From assembly GCA_902461085.1 (NCBI GenBank), contig CABPWH010000047.1:1-15919 (forward strand): a stretch of 15,919 nt of DNA. Direction: 5' to 3'. Origin of the DNA: an uncultured Collinsella sp. Lineage in GTDB: Bacteria; Actinomycetota; Coriobacteriia; Coriobacteriales; Coriobacteriaceae. The translations under genes and the position numbers were made by a program. The notes below the pieces were generated by a model. It was given only the letters and a program-made list of their open reading frames with translations. It had not been told where the DNA came from and did no database searches. Positions 6,387 through 14,037 of this stretch are shown piece after piece. The number at the start of each line of letters is the position of its first letter. Positions within the stretch are counted from its first letter, which is position 1.

Positions 6387-7352
6387 CTACGAACGGCGCG
6401 GCTCGGGAACCACGAGCCTATCGGGGCTCGCGCCCTCGGCATCCATCAGGCTCACGTAGCGAATCGACGGATCCCCATACATCGCGTAGTAATAATTGCC
6501 CGTGCGCGCGCTAAAGCATCCGGTGTAGATAGTCTTCTCGAACTTGCCATCGCCCATCCTGGACGCCCCCTCGATCATCACCACGCCCTCGAGCGAGCGG
6601 AACATGCGAACGACGTTTTCGGTCTCGCTCTCCTTTTGCGGGTAATTGGCATTGAGGTACGCCGCCTTTACAAAACGGCTCGGCGAATAGCAATCGCCCG
6701 GAATGCCGCGCATGCCGGCACCGGCTCCATAGGGCTTGAGCTCGGCACCACGCCATGTCGCCGTCTGCGGAAAATCGCTTGTGGCGGTGATATAGGTGCG
6801 TAGGTTTTCCATGTGCCACGGGAAGGTCGGCTGGTTGGCAAGGGTGTCGACCGGATCGTCGTATACATGCAGGCCGTCAGCCATCATCTCGACCACGATG
6901 CTGCGTTGGCTGTCGCCGATAATCCAATGGAGCAGCGACACGCCCAGCCCCTCTCCGGCAGATTTGGCGACAATCACCGTGTCGCGCAGCGCGGCCTCGA
7001 CCTTATCGACCGTCGAGAACGTCGCTGCCACCCACAGGGGGAACTCATAGGCCGCGATATTGGTCTTGCCGTCGACAGGATCCTCGGCATACTCGGCATA
7101 ACCCGGGAAATTGAGACCCGCCACGGCGAGGCCCGCATCGTTGCCGCAATCGAAGAACATAGGGTAGTTCTTGTAATCGATGCACATACCGATCACCGCG
7201 TGCGCCGCTGTCGCGTCGTCGATAAACGAATACGGAATGTGAAACCCGCGCGGCATCACGCGAACCTGTTGGCCGTAGTCAAAGCTCCAGTCGAGATTGC
7301 GGCCCAGATACATGTGGCCAGAATTATCGGTAAATCGAATACTCGTACACAT
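6387..7352 (-). CDS. bsh: Bile salt hydrolase (choloylglycine hydrolase family)
   Basis: 321 residues from the ATG at 7352, with AGGAGG six bases upstream; this start places Cys at position 2, as the Ntn-hydrolase mechanism requires once Met is removed. The active-site set of the family is complete: Cys2, Arg18 and Asp21 (in LGRNLDW), Asn81 (AGLNFPGY), Asn173 (NQPTF) and Arg226 (SPSRF). The enzyme hydrolyses the amide bond of glycine- or taurine-conjugated bile acids in the cytosol; no signal peptide is present. The related penicillin V acylases share the fold. The LNFPGYAEY and NQPTFPWHMENL stretches fit Gram-positive bile salt hydrolases better, but glycine/taurine preference cannot be read here. 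It is a single-gene unit, separated from the upstream deformylase-like gene by a terminator. Confidence 0.9.
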   Translation of the reverse strand: MCTSIRFTDNSGHMYLGRNLDWSFDYGQQVRVMPRGFHIPYSFIDDATAAHAVIGMCIDYKNYPMFFDCGNDAGLAVAGLNFPGYAEYAEDPVDGKTNIAAYEFPLWVAATFSTVDKVEAALRDTVIVAKSAGEGLGVSLLHWIIGDSQRSIVVEMMADGLHVYDDPVDTLANQPTFPWHMENLRTYITATSDFPQTATWRGAELKPYGAGAGMRGIPGDCYSPSRFVKAAYLNANYPQKESETENVVRMFRSLEGVVMIEGASRMGDGKFEKTIYTGCFSARTGNYYYAMYGDPSIRYVSLMDAEGASPDRLVVPEPRRS

Positions 7353-7418
7353 AGCGCCTCCTAGCTTTACGTTCTTGCTAATTTCATTGTCTCCAAACAA
7401 AAAGGCGCTAAACACAAA

Positions 7419-7452
7419 AGCCCGGACATGACAACAATGTCATGCCCGGGCT
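7419..7452 (-). terminator. Intrinsic terminator on the minus strand after the deformylase-like gene
   Basis: AGCCCGG-a-CATGACA (7419-7433) pairs with TGTCATG-c-CCGGGCT (7438-7452) around an ACAA loop. On the minus strand the stem is followed by TTTTGTGTTT, a good U tract. It isolates the bile salt hydrolase gene from upstream transcription. Confidence 0.85.
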
Positions 7453-7493
7453 ATTCAAGCAGGATAAACTCAACCAAGTTAACCCCGCAGGTC

Positions 7494-7602
7494 GTCTAAG
7501 GGGTCAAAGTGCCGCAGATTGCCACGAAAGAGGAGCGAAGCGTACTTAAGGTACGCGAGCGACGATTGAGCGGCAAGGTGCGGTGCTTTGGTCCCCTTAG
7601 AC
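7494..7602. repeat. ~109-bp imperfect palindrome (possible structured RNA or dispersed repeat)
   Basis: The outer arms GTCTAAGGGGTCAAAG (7494-7509) and CTTTGGTCCCCTTAGAC (7586-7602) pair with one small bulge. Inside, CCGC/GCGG, TTGCC/GGCAA and GCGTAC/GTACGC (7540-7545, 7551-7556, loop TTAAG) continue the symmetry, giving one long hairpin with internal loops. Its left end on the minus strand includes the last codon and the TAA stop of the deformylase-like gene. A separate conventional terminator follows at 7419-7452, so this element is not needed for termination. It could be a REP/BIME-like repeat or a conserved RNA. Confidence 0.6.
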
Positions 7603-8016
7603 CAACTTTCCAAGACAGTGGTCGATCATATGCTGGATCATCTGTGCCTCAAAGCCCGCGTAGTCGCGGCGGCACTCCTTCATCTTGCCGTCGACGATCT
7701 GATCAAAGGCGACCTTGCACTTGATATAGCGCGTGGACTTGGTGACCTCCTCGTGCGTCAGGCAGCTCTCCTCCATCTTGCTGGCGCCCAGGCCAAACAC
7801 CAGACGGGGGTTGTAGAGTACGTGAGGCTCGCCGGCATCGTCCAGGTAGACGCAAACCTTCTTGGTAACGCCAATCTGGTTAGCGGCAAGGCAGCCGGCA
7901 TCGTCGAGCGACTTGATGGTATCGATCAGGTCCTGAGCAACCGACTCGTCCTCGACGGTCGCAACCTCGCAACGCTGGGACAGGATAGCCTCGTCGTGGC
8001 AAAGCTCTTTAATCAT
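7597..8016 (-). CDS. Peptide deformylase-like protein lacking the catalytic Glu
   Basis: 139 residues from the ATG at 8016 (GGAGG 5 bases upstream; an ATG four codons earlier overlaps that site). All three deformylase motifs can be placed: AANQIGV with Gln47 (GxGLAAxQ motif), ESCLTHEE with the metal-ligand Cys85 (EGCLS motif), and QHMIDHC with metal ligands His129 and His133. The catalytic Glu between those His residues is Met130; GAG to ATG needs two base changes, so a single sequencing error does not explain it. The metal site may survive while deformylation is probably lost or altered. At 139 residues it is shorter than E. coli Def (169), as in other short deformylase-like proteins. It may be a metal-binding decoy, a protein with a new function, or an enzyme using another base. 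A candidate -10 box TATACT lies at 8050-8055. Confidence 0.85.
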   Translation of the reverse strand: MIKELCHDEAILSQRCEVATVEDESVAQDLIDTIKSLDDAGCLAANQIGVTKKVCVYLDDAGEPHVLYNPRLVFGLGASKMEESCLTHEEVTKSTRYIKCKVAFDQIVDGKMKECRRDYAGFEAQMIQHMIDHCLGKLV

Positions 8017-8049
8017 ACGTTCCTCCATAGGGGTCGTTGTAACCGCTTA

Positions 8050-8055
8050 AGTATA
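8050..8055 (-). promoter_or_regulatory. Candidate -10 box of the deformylase-like gene
   Basis: TATACT on the minus strand, about 34 bases before the start codon. I could not identify a convincing -35 at 16-18 bp. The rest of the 193-bp divergent gap to the purine permease shows no clear dyad or riboswitch; a weaker TATAGT at 8149-8154 could be the -10 of the permease gene. Confidence 0.35.
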
Positions 8056-8209
8056 CGGTACCCACACATTTTCATGCGAAAAATACCGTCCGTCTGCTAC
8101 AAAGCGCCGAACATCAACATGCGAGGAACAACAGCGTCGTAAAGGGGCTATAGTAGTTGAGTTCGTGTCAATCGGCCTAAACTCGGGGCCGAACAAGGAA
8201 AGGGTATGC

Positions 8210-9520
8210 ATGGACGAACTTTTTCACGTCAGTGAGCGCAAGTCCACAATCGGGACCGAACTCCGCGCTGGACTGACAACATTCCTGGCGATGGCCTACA
8301 TCATCGCCGTCAACCCCGCGGTGCTCTCGGGCGCTGGCATCGATGCGGGAGCGCTCGCCTGCGCCACCTGCCTGGGCGCCGGCATCATGACCATCTGCAT
8401 GGGCATCTTCGCCAACCGCCCGCTCGCCTGCGCGTCGGGCTTAGGCGTCAACGCGATGATCGCTGGAATCACCACCACCGTCTGCGGCGGTGACTGGCAC
8501 GTGGCCATGAGCGTCATCTTCCTTGAGGGCGTCGTCATCTTGCTGCTCGTGCTTTGTGGCCTGCGCGAGGCCATCATGGACGCCATCCCGGTTGTCCTGC
8601 GTCACGCCATCTCAGTGGGTCTGGGCCTGTTCATCGCCATGATTGGCCTGTGCGATGCCGGCATTATCACCGCTGGCGCCGGTACACTCGTCGGTCTGGG
8701 CGACATCACCTCCCCCACCTTCATCGTCGGCATCATCTCCATCCTGGTGACGGTCGCCCTCGCCTGCCGCAACGTCCCCGGCTCGCTGCTCATCGGCATC
8801 GTCGTCGCCGTCATCGCCGGTATCCCCCTAGGTGTGACCCAGGCTCCGACCGGTATCATCGCCCCGCTCGATTTCTCGAGCATTGGTGGCCCCATCGCCG
8901 ACGCCGGCGGCGTGCCCGCCATCGTCAAGGTCCTTACCGACCCCGCGCTCCTCGTCATCTCGTTCTCGCTGCTCATGAGTGACTTCTTCGACACCATGGG
9001 CACCGCGATGGCCGTGGCCAAGCAGGGCGAGTTCCTCACCGACGACGGCAACGTCGAGAATATCAAGGAGATTCTGATCGTCGACTCCGCCGCCGCTGCT
9101 GTGGGCGGTTTCATGGGCGTCTCCTCCATCACCACCTTCGTCGAGTCCACCTCTGGCGCTGCCGACGGTGGCCGCACGGGCCTCACCTCCGTCACCACCG
9201 GCGTACTGTTCATTCTCGCCGCGTTCTTCTCCCCCATCGTCACCATCGTTTCCAGCGCCGCCACCTGCGGTGCTCTGGTCTACGTCGGCTACCTCATGAT
9301 GAGCGAGGCCTCCGAGATCGACTGGTCCGACGTGTCTCAGGGTTTCCCGGCGTTCATGATTGTCGCCGGCGTGCCCTTCACCTACTCCATCTCTGCCGGC
9401 ATTGGCCTGGGCTTTATCGCCTACGTGGTCGTCGCGCTCTTTAAGGGCGAGGCCTCCAAGATCAAGCCGCTCATGTGGATCGCAGCCCTTGCCTTCCTCG
9501 TCTACTTCTTCGTGGCGTAA
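8210..9520 (+). CDS. AzgA/PbuG-type NCS2 purine permease (adenine/guanine/hypoxanthine)
   Basis: 436 residues from the ATG at 8210, preceded by GGAAAGGG; an in-frame start at 8165 would add a charged leader with no ribosome binding site. The N terminus matches the AzgA branch of NCS2 proteins: the ELRAGLTTFLAMAYIIAVNP stretch and CASGLGVNAMIA. Further on are LLMSDFFDTMGTAMAVAKQG and SITTFVESTSGAADGGRTGLTS, the two half-helix regions that bind purine in this branch. About 12-14 membrane segments are present. The protein imports purine bases by proton symport across the cytoplasmic membrane; which base is preferred is uncertain. I saw no purine riboswitch core upstream. A strong terminator follows, so it is monocistronic. 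Confidence 0.93.
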   Translation: MDELFHVSERKSTIGTELRAGLTTFLAMAYIIAVNPAVLSGAGIDAGALACATCLGAGIMTICMGIFANRPLACASGLGVNAMIAGITTTVCGGDWHVAMSVIFLEGVVILLLVLCGLREAIMDAIPVVLRHAISVGLGLFIAMIGLCDAGIITAGAGTLVGLGDITSPTFIVGIISILVTVALACRNVPGSLLIGIVVAVIAGIPLGVTQAPTGIIAPLDFSSIGGPIADAGGVPAIVKVLTDPALLVISFSLLMSDFFDTMGTAMAVAKQGEFLTDDGNVENIKEILIVDSAAAAVGGFMGVSSITTFVESTSGAADGGRTGLTSVTTGVLFILAAFFSPIVTIVSSAATCGALVYVGYLMMSEASEIDWSDVSQGFPAFMIVAGVPFTYSISAGIGLGFIAYVVVALFKGEASKIKPLMWIAALAFLVYFFVA

Positions 9521-9547
9521 CGGCATAGCCTGCTAAAGCAAAACAAC

Positions 9548-9586
9548 AAGGCGCGGAATCGCATCGAGCGGCTCCGCGCCTTTCTT
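9548..9586 (+). terminator. Intrinsic terminator of the purine permease gene
   Basis: AAGGCGCGGA (9548-9557) and TCCGCGCCTT (9573-9582) form a perfect 10-bp stem with a 15-base loop, followed on the + strand by TCTTTT. Confidence 0.88.
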
Positions 9587-9657
9587 TTAGCGTCTGCCCC
9601 CGTGTCAGCGTGCGACAATTGAGGCTGTCAATATCACAACACTGAGAGAAGCCTGCC

Positions 9658-10323
9658 TTGGAAGCGCATCATAAGCAGATAACCGTTTATTCAGAGTGTG
9701 CGGAAGGCGCGCCCGTCATCTATCTCCCCGTGATTATGGGCAACGGTAGTGAAGTCTACGAGCGCTGCCGAGAGCTCGACTGCCCGCCGTTCACCCTTGT
9801 CGCCATTGGAGGGCTCGATTGGAATCGCGAGCTGAGCCCCTGGGAATGCGACGGAACTATACGAGATGCCGAGCCCTTTGGCGGACAGGCTGCTGGTTTT
9901 CTTGACGAGTTGTTGAAGCAGATAATCCCCCAGGCCGAATCATCGCTCCCGCAACCGCCCGCCTGGCGCGGCGTTGCCGGCTACTCGTTGGCGGGTCTTT
10001 TTGCACTGTGGGCACTTTGGCAAACAGATGTCTTTGAGCGCGCGGCGAGTGCATCGGGGTCGCTGTGGTTCCCCGGCTTTATCGACTACGCGCGCGAGCG
10101 CACGATGACGGCTACGCCCGACGTCGCCTATCTGTCGCTCGGTAAAAAGGAAACCAAGACGCCCAACCGCATGATGCGGCACGTACTCGACGATACGCGT
10201 GCGATGGAAGAGCTGTTTATCGAGCGCGACATCCCAACAACGCTGGAGCTCAACCCCGGCAATCATTTTGCCCAAACTGACCTGCGCATGGCGCGCGGCA
10301 TCCACTGGATACTGACGCATTAA
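9658..10323 (+). CDS. Alpha/beta hydrolase, putative esterase (Fes/IroE-like)
   Basis: 221 residues from a TTG start at 9658, with a weak GAGAG site about 8-10 bases upstream; no ATG or GTG fits better. The fold is that of the putative-esterase family: an early strand (APVIYLPVIMGNG), the NRELSPWE segment common in siderophore-esterase-like proteins, the nucleophile elbow GYSLAG with Ser110, and a late catalytic His203 in NPGNHF. No signal peptide is seen, so it is probably cytosolic. Enterochelin-type esterases share these marks, but no siderophore genes are nearby, so the natural ester is unknown. It is a single gene between a terminator upstream and a bidirectional terminator that begins within its stop codon. 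Confidence 0.82.
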   Translation: MEAHHKQITVYSECAEGAPVIYLPVIMGNGSEVYERCRELDCPPFTLVAIGGLDWNRELSPWECDGTIRDAEPFGGQAAGFLDELLKQIIPQAESSLPQPPAWRGVAGYSLAGLFALWALWQTDVFERAASASGSLWFPGFIDYARERTMTATPDVAYLSLGKKETKTPNRMMRHVLDDTRAMEELFIERDIPTTLELNPGNHFAQTDLRMARGIHWILTH

Positions 10324-10363
10324 AAATGGCGTCCACGCGTACATACGCATGGACGCCATTTTT
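10322..10363. terminator. Bidirectional terminator between esterase and uracil permease genes
   Basis: AAAAATGGCGTCCA (10322-10335) and TGGACGCCATTTTT (10350-10363) are fully complementary over 14 bp. After one mismatch the stem continues with GCGTA/TACGC. The A and T runs make it work in both directions. The esterase TAA stop (10321-10323) overlaps its left arm. Confidence 0.93.
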
Positions 10364-10383
10364 AATTTGGCTGAACGCAGCTA

Positions 10384-11718
10384 CTATTCAGTAGTCTCCT
10401 CAAGCTCGGAAGTATCGAACTCAAAGTCATTACCGGGCAGGATGGCGTTGAGCACAATGCCCACCAGAGAGCCCACGGCAAGGCCCGAAAGCGAAATCGT
10501 CACGCCGCCCAGCTCCAGCACGATGGCACCGGCGGTACTGTAGGCAATGCCGAGCGAAAGCACGAGCACCAAAGCCGCAACCAGTACATTGCGGTTGTTC
10601 TGGAAATCAACCTGGTTTTCGATAAGGTCGCGAACGCCCACGGCGCTGATCATGCCGTAGAGCACGAGCGACACGCCGCCGATTACACACGCCGGCATAG
10701 CAGCGATCACAGCAGCAAACTTGGGGCAGAACGAAAGCACGATGGCGCAGCAGGCGGCAATGCGAATCACGCGCGGGTCGAACACGCGCGTCAGGGCAAG
10801 CACGCCGGTGTTCTCGCCATACGTCGTATTGGCGGGGGCGCCAAAAAGCGATGCCAAGATGGTCGCCAGGCCATCGCCGAGCAAGGTACGGTGCAGACCG
10901 GGATCGGCAATGTAATTGCGTTCGCAGGTAGAGCCAATGGCGGAGATATCGCCGATATGCTCGATCATAGTTGCAAAGGCCAGCGGCATGATGGTGATGA
11001 TGGCCGTCGTGGCAAGACCGCTATCGAACTGCGGTCCAAAGAGCGCAAACACGGTGTTGTCCCACACGACGGGCAAGCCAACCCAGGGGGCAGCTGCGAC
11101 GCCAGAGAAGTCGACTTCACCCAGCGCAGTCGCAACGGCATAGCTCACCGCAACGCCCAGCAGGATCGGCACGATCTTGACCATGCCGCGGCCCCAGATG
11201 TTGCAGATGATGATCACGGCCACAGCGATAACGGCGACAAGCCAGTTGGTCTGACAGTTGGCAATGGCAGAACTCGCTAGGATCAGGCCGATGGAAATGA
11301 CGATGGGGCCGGTCACCACCGGCGGAAAGAAGCGCATGACACGTTTGGCGCCAAATGCGCGGAACAGCGCCGCCAGCACCGGATAGAGCAGGCCGGCGCA
11401 GGCAACGCCCAGGCAAGCGTAGGGCAAAAGCTCGGCCTCGCCGTTGGGTGCAATGGCGGCATAACCCGCGATAAAGGCAAACGACGAGCCCAGAAACGCG
11501 GGCACCTTACCACGCGATAGAAAATGAAACAGCAGCGTGCCGATGCCGGCGAACAGAAGCGTCGCCGAAACGGAAAGGCCGGTGAGCACGGGCACGAGCA
11601 CCGTGGCTCCGAACATCGCAAACATGTGTTGCAAACCCAACACGAACATGCGCGGGCGGCCGAGCGATGATGCATCGTAGATGGCATCGGTGACGGCGGG
11701 CGTCGAGGATTGGGACAT
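10384..11718 (-). CDS. uraA: UraA-type uracil/xanthine permease (NCS2 family)
   Basis: 444 residues from the ATG at 11718, with AAAGGA 6 bases upstream. The sequence follows the UraA plan of 14 membrane segments: GLQHMFAMFGATVLVPVLTG near the N terminus (the family's QHxxAMFG motif), GSSFAFIAG, the first substrate helix region around MIEHIGDISAIG, and ANTTYGENTGVLALTRVFDP with the conserved GENTG loop. It imports uracil (possibly xanthine) with protons. The gene follows the MetE-like gene in the same direction with a 123-bp gap; a possible -10 TACAAT sits at 11789-11794, so it probably has its own promoter. I found no PyrR-type attenuator in the leader. A strong terminator ends the unit. Confidence 0.93.
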   Translation of the reverse strand: MSQSSTPAVTDAIYDASSLGRPRMFVLGLQHMFAMFGATVLVPVLTGLSVSATLLFAGIGTLLFHFLSRGKVPAFLGSSFAFIAGYAAIAPNGEAELLPYACLGVACAGLLYPVLAALFRAFGAKRVMRFFPPVVTGPIVISIGLILASSAIANCQTNWLVAVIAVAVIIICNIWGRGMVKIVPILLGVAVSYAVATALGEVDFSGVAAAPWVGLPVVWDNTVFALFGPQFDSGLATTAIITIMPLAFATMIEHIGDISAIGSTCERNYIADPGLHRTLLGDGLATILASLFGAPANTTYGENTGVLALTRVFDPRVIRIAACCAIVLSFCPKFAAVIAAMPACVIGGVSLVLYGMISAVGVRDLIENQVDFQNNRNVLVAALVLVLSLGIAYSTAGAIVLELGGVTISLSGLAVGSLVGIVLNAILPGNDFEFDTSELEETTE

Positions 11719-11841
11719 GGAAGTCCTTTCATGATGGAAGGGCGATCAGGCATATCGGATAACCTGCCCGAACGATACGATCCGGACCATTGTACGTGAT
11801 ACGTCATGTCTCGCGCGCGCCGTCACCTGCAAGCGGTAGCG

Positions 11842-12975
11842 TTACTTCCAAACGCGCTCGGCAATGCGCTTGACCAGCGCGATCTTTGCCCACTGTTCGT
11901 CCTCGGTCAGCTTGTTGCCAATCTCGCAGCTGGCAAAGCCACACTGCGGAGACAGATACAGGTTCTCGAGCGGCACGTACTTTGCCGCCTCGCGGATGCG
12001 CTCGACGATGGCGTCCTCGTTCTCGAGCTCAGCGGCCTTGGTGGTCACCAGGCCCAACACGACCTTCTTGCCGGGGGCAACATACTTCAGCGGTTCAAAG
12101 CCACCGGCACGCGGCGTATCGAACTCCAGGTAAAATGCGTCAACGTTCTCGTTTGCGAACAGGTACGGCGCGATGGGGTCATAGCCGCCCTCGAAGGCAT
12201 AGGTGGAGTGGTAGTTGCCGCGGCACACATGCGTGTTGATGACCAGATCGTCGGGCTTGTCCGCGATGGCGGCATTGTTGAGCGCCACGCCCAGCTCGCT
12301 TACCTTTTGCAGGTCGACCGGGCTCATGCCGGTTTTGGCGACAAAATCGGTGTCGCAGTAGATGCCCCAGGTGCAGTCATCAAACTGGATGTTGCGGCAG
12401 CCTGCTGCGTACAGGTCGGCGATCACCGTGCGATAAGCGGCTGCGATGGCGTCGGCAAGTTCCTCATCGGTCTTATAGACAGCGCGCAGGCTCTCCTGCT
12501 GGCCGTCGCAGCGGTCGAGCGTGACTTCGGAGAACGTCTGGATCGGCGCCGGAATGGTTTGCCGCGCGACCTGGCCCTCCCCCTCGAGCGCCTTGACAAA
12601 TTTAAAGTGCTCGACGAACGGATGGTTCTCGCCGCTAATGGGGCCGGTTACCACGGCGGTGTCGGCTGTGGTCTCCTCGTCGTGGAACATATAGCCCGTA
12701 CGCGAGGTACGGCGTTCAATGCCGTTGAGCCCCCACATAAAGTCGAGGTGCCAGTAACTGCGGCGAAACTCGCCATCGGTAATCACCTGCAGGCCAGCGG
12801 ACTTTTGCTTGTCCACCAGGTCGCGAATGGCCTCATCCTCGACGGCCTTAAGGCCGGCGGCGTCGAGTGTGCCCGCAGCATAGGCGGCACGGGCGTCCTT
12901 TACGGCCTGTGGACGAAGAAAGCTGCCGACGATATCGGCGCGAAACGGCGCGTTCAGCGTGGTTAAAGCACTCAT
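11842..12975 (-). CDS. MetE-like cobalamin-independent methionine synthase family protein (YxjG/YxjH type)
   Basis: 377 residues from the ATG at 12975, chosen because GGGAG is 6 bases upstream; an ATG at 12993 lies before that site. The protein is the C-terminal catalytic barrel of MetE without its N-terminal half, the layout of B. subtilis YxjG/YxjH. The zinc ligands are visible: His249 and Cys251 in NTHVCRGN, Glu284 in YLEFD, and Cys345 in SPQCGFAS. Early residues include DIVGSFLRP and VITDGEFRR, both typical. It likely transfers a methyl group to homocysteine or a related thiol, making methionine in the cytosol; the methyl donor is uncertain because the folate-binding N-terminal half is absent. 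The LysR gene directly upstream and a TATAG-N7-CTATA dyad suggest regulation by methionine status. Confidence 0.9.
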   Translation of the reverse strand: MSALTTLNAPFRADIVGSFLRPQAVKDARAAYAAGTLDAAGLKAVEDEAIRDLVDKQKSAGLQVITDGEFRRSYWHLDFMWGLNGIERRTSRTGYMFHDEETTADTAVVTGPISGENHPFVEHFKFVKALEGEGQVARQTIPAPIQTFSEVTLDRCDGQQESLRAVYKTDEELADAIAAAYRTVIADLYAAGCRNIQFDDCTWGIYCDTDFVAKTGMSPVDLQKVSELGVALNNAAIADKPDDLVINTHVCRGNYHSTYAFEGGYDPIAPYLFANENVDAFYLEFDTPRAGGFEPLKYVAPGKKVVLGLVTTKAAELENEDAIVERIREAAKYVPLENLYLSPQCGFASCEIGNKLTEDEQWAKIALVKRIAERVWK

Positions 12976-13015
12976 AGATATCTCCCTTTGCATTGGTTGC
13001 TTTACTGGGACAAAG

Positions 13016-13029
13016 TATGAGCGCTCATA
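13016..13029. promoter_or_regulatory. 14-bp perfect palindrome upstream of the MetE-like gene
   Basis: TATGAGCGCTCATA, fully symmetric, 40 bases before the MetE-like start codon and downstream of the MET-box-like dyad. It lies where the transcription start could be, so it may be a second regulatory site or a small 5' UTR hairpin. Confidence 0.35.
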
Positions 13030-13061
13030 TAGCCATCGTAAAATATACGTTTATAACAGTT

Positions 13062-13084
13062 TGATATAGATGCTTCCTATATCA
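13062..13084. promoter_or_regulatory. MET-box-like LysR operator (TATAG-N7-CTATA)
   Basis: TGATATAG (13062-13069) and CTATATCA (13077-13084) form a perfect 8-bp inverted repeat around ATGCTTC. Its core TATAG-N7-CTATA has the arms and spacing of the MET box that I recall for MtaR/MetR-type LysR regulators of streptococci, and it meets the T-N11-A rule (T13067, A13079). It sits in the 155-bp gap between the LysR gene and the MetE-like gene, upstream of likely -10 sequences such as TATATT. Confidence 0.6.
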
Positions 13085-13130
13085 GTTGGGACTGCCATGA
13101 AGAGATTTGACCTGTACAGGACGCAGCAGT

Positions 13131-14027
13131 CTAAATATGCTGACGAATCGCGTCGATATAGGCCTGCCCATAGCGCGTGAGCGTCGTATTTTTGCGCGTG
13201 ATAATGCCGATCTCCATATACTCGTCCACATCGAGCGGAATCGAGATAATACCGGGGCCGTTAAGTTCATGGCTGATCACGCCCGAACACACCGTGTAAC
13301 CGTTAAGGCCCATGGCCAAATTGAACAACGTCGCACGGTCACGCACGCGGATATTCTTGCGACGCTCAAAGGTCGAGGTCAGCTCCTCGGAATAATAAAA
13401 CGAGTTATAGCTGCCCTGCTCATAGGACAGGAACGGGTAGTCTTCCAAGTCCTCGAGCGTCACACTCGAGCGACCCGCCAGCGGATGGTCGGCGCACACG
13501 AAGACATGCGGCGCGGCGCAGAAGAGTCCTTCGAACACGAGCTCGTTGGCCGCCAGCATGCGCTCGATGACCTCGCGGTTATGCTCGGATAAGTACAGGA
13601 TGCCCAGTTCGCTTTTCATATGCGCGACATCCTCGATAATCTCGTGGGTCTGCTCCTCGCGCAGGGTAAAGTCGTAACGCGCGGCATCGAACTCGCGGAT
13701 CACGTCTACAAACGCGTTAACGGCAAAGGAATAATGCTGGCAGCTCACACTAAAGTGCGGCACCTGCTCGGACGTGCCTTTGTACTTGCCCTCGAGTAGG
13801 TCGGCCTGGTCGAGCACCTGACGCGCGTAGCCCAAGAAGGTTTCGCCTTCCTCGGACACAATGACGCCCTTGTTGGTGCGCTCAAAGATGTGCACACCCA
13901 TCTCGTTTTCGAGATCGCGAATCGACGCGGTAATCGAAGGCTGCGACACAAAGAGCCGGCGCGAGGCCTCGGTAATGCTGCCGCATTCGGCAACTTTGAC
14001 GACATATCTGAGCTGCTGGAGCTTCAT
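13131..14027 (-). CDS. LysR-family regulator, possibly MtaR/CmbR-like methionine/cysteine regulator
   Basis: 298 residues from the ATG at 14027; AAGGAGA lies 5 bases upstream and overlaps the stop of the preceding HAD gene. Residues 1-60 are a LysR DNA-binding domain (MKLQQLRYVVKVAECGSITE, RRLFVSQPSITASIRDLE, then GVHIFERTNKG). This N terminus resembles the MtaR/CmbR/CysB branch that regulates methionine and cysteine genes. Residues ~90-298 form the effector-binding domain. The next gene on the same strand encodes a MetE-like enzyme, and the gap holds a dyad of the MET-box type. The simplest reading is that this protein controls the methyltransferase gene in response to a sulfur metabolite. 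LysR membership is certain; the effector and target are inferred. Confidence 0.88.
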   Translation of the reverse strand: MKLQQLRYVVKVAECGSITEASRRLFVSQPSITASIRDLENEMGVHIFERTNKGVIVSEEGETFLGYARQVLDQADLLEGKYKGTSEQVPHFSVSCQHYSFAVNAFVDVIREFDAARYDFTLREEQTHEIIEDVAHMKSELGILYLSEHNREVIERMLAANELVFEGLFCAAPHVFVCADHPLAGRSSVTLEDLEDYPFLSYEQGSYNSFYYSEELTSTFERRKNIRVRDRATLFNLAMGLNGYTVCSGVISHELNGPGIISIPLDVDEYMEIGIITRKNTTLTRYGQAYIDAIRQHI

Positions 14028-14037
14028 GGCTGTCTCC

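Noticed and set aside
8029..8209. Purine riboswitch in front of the AzgA-type permease gene
   Set aside because: The conserved loop and junction sequences of the purine aptamer were not found in the leader.
11719..11841. PyrR attenuator in front of uraA
   Set aside because: No PyrR binding-loop consensus and no terminator with U tract; only a weak CAGG/CCTG pairing is present.
11806..12966. 386-codon open frame on the + strand opposite the MetE-like gene
   Set aside because: The minus-strand frame carries all MetE zinc ligands and a good ribosome binding site; the + frame has no family marks.
13111..13120. CCTGTACAGG palindrome just after the LysR gene
   Set aside because: Ten perfectly symmetric bases, but short, with no T run and no link to a promoter; chance is a sufficient explanation.
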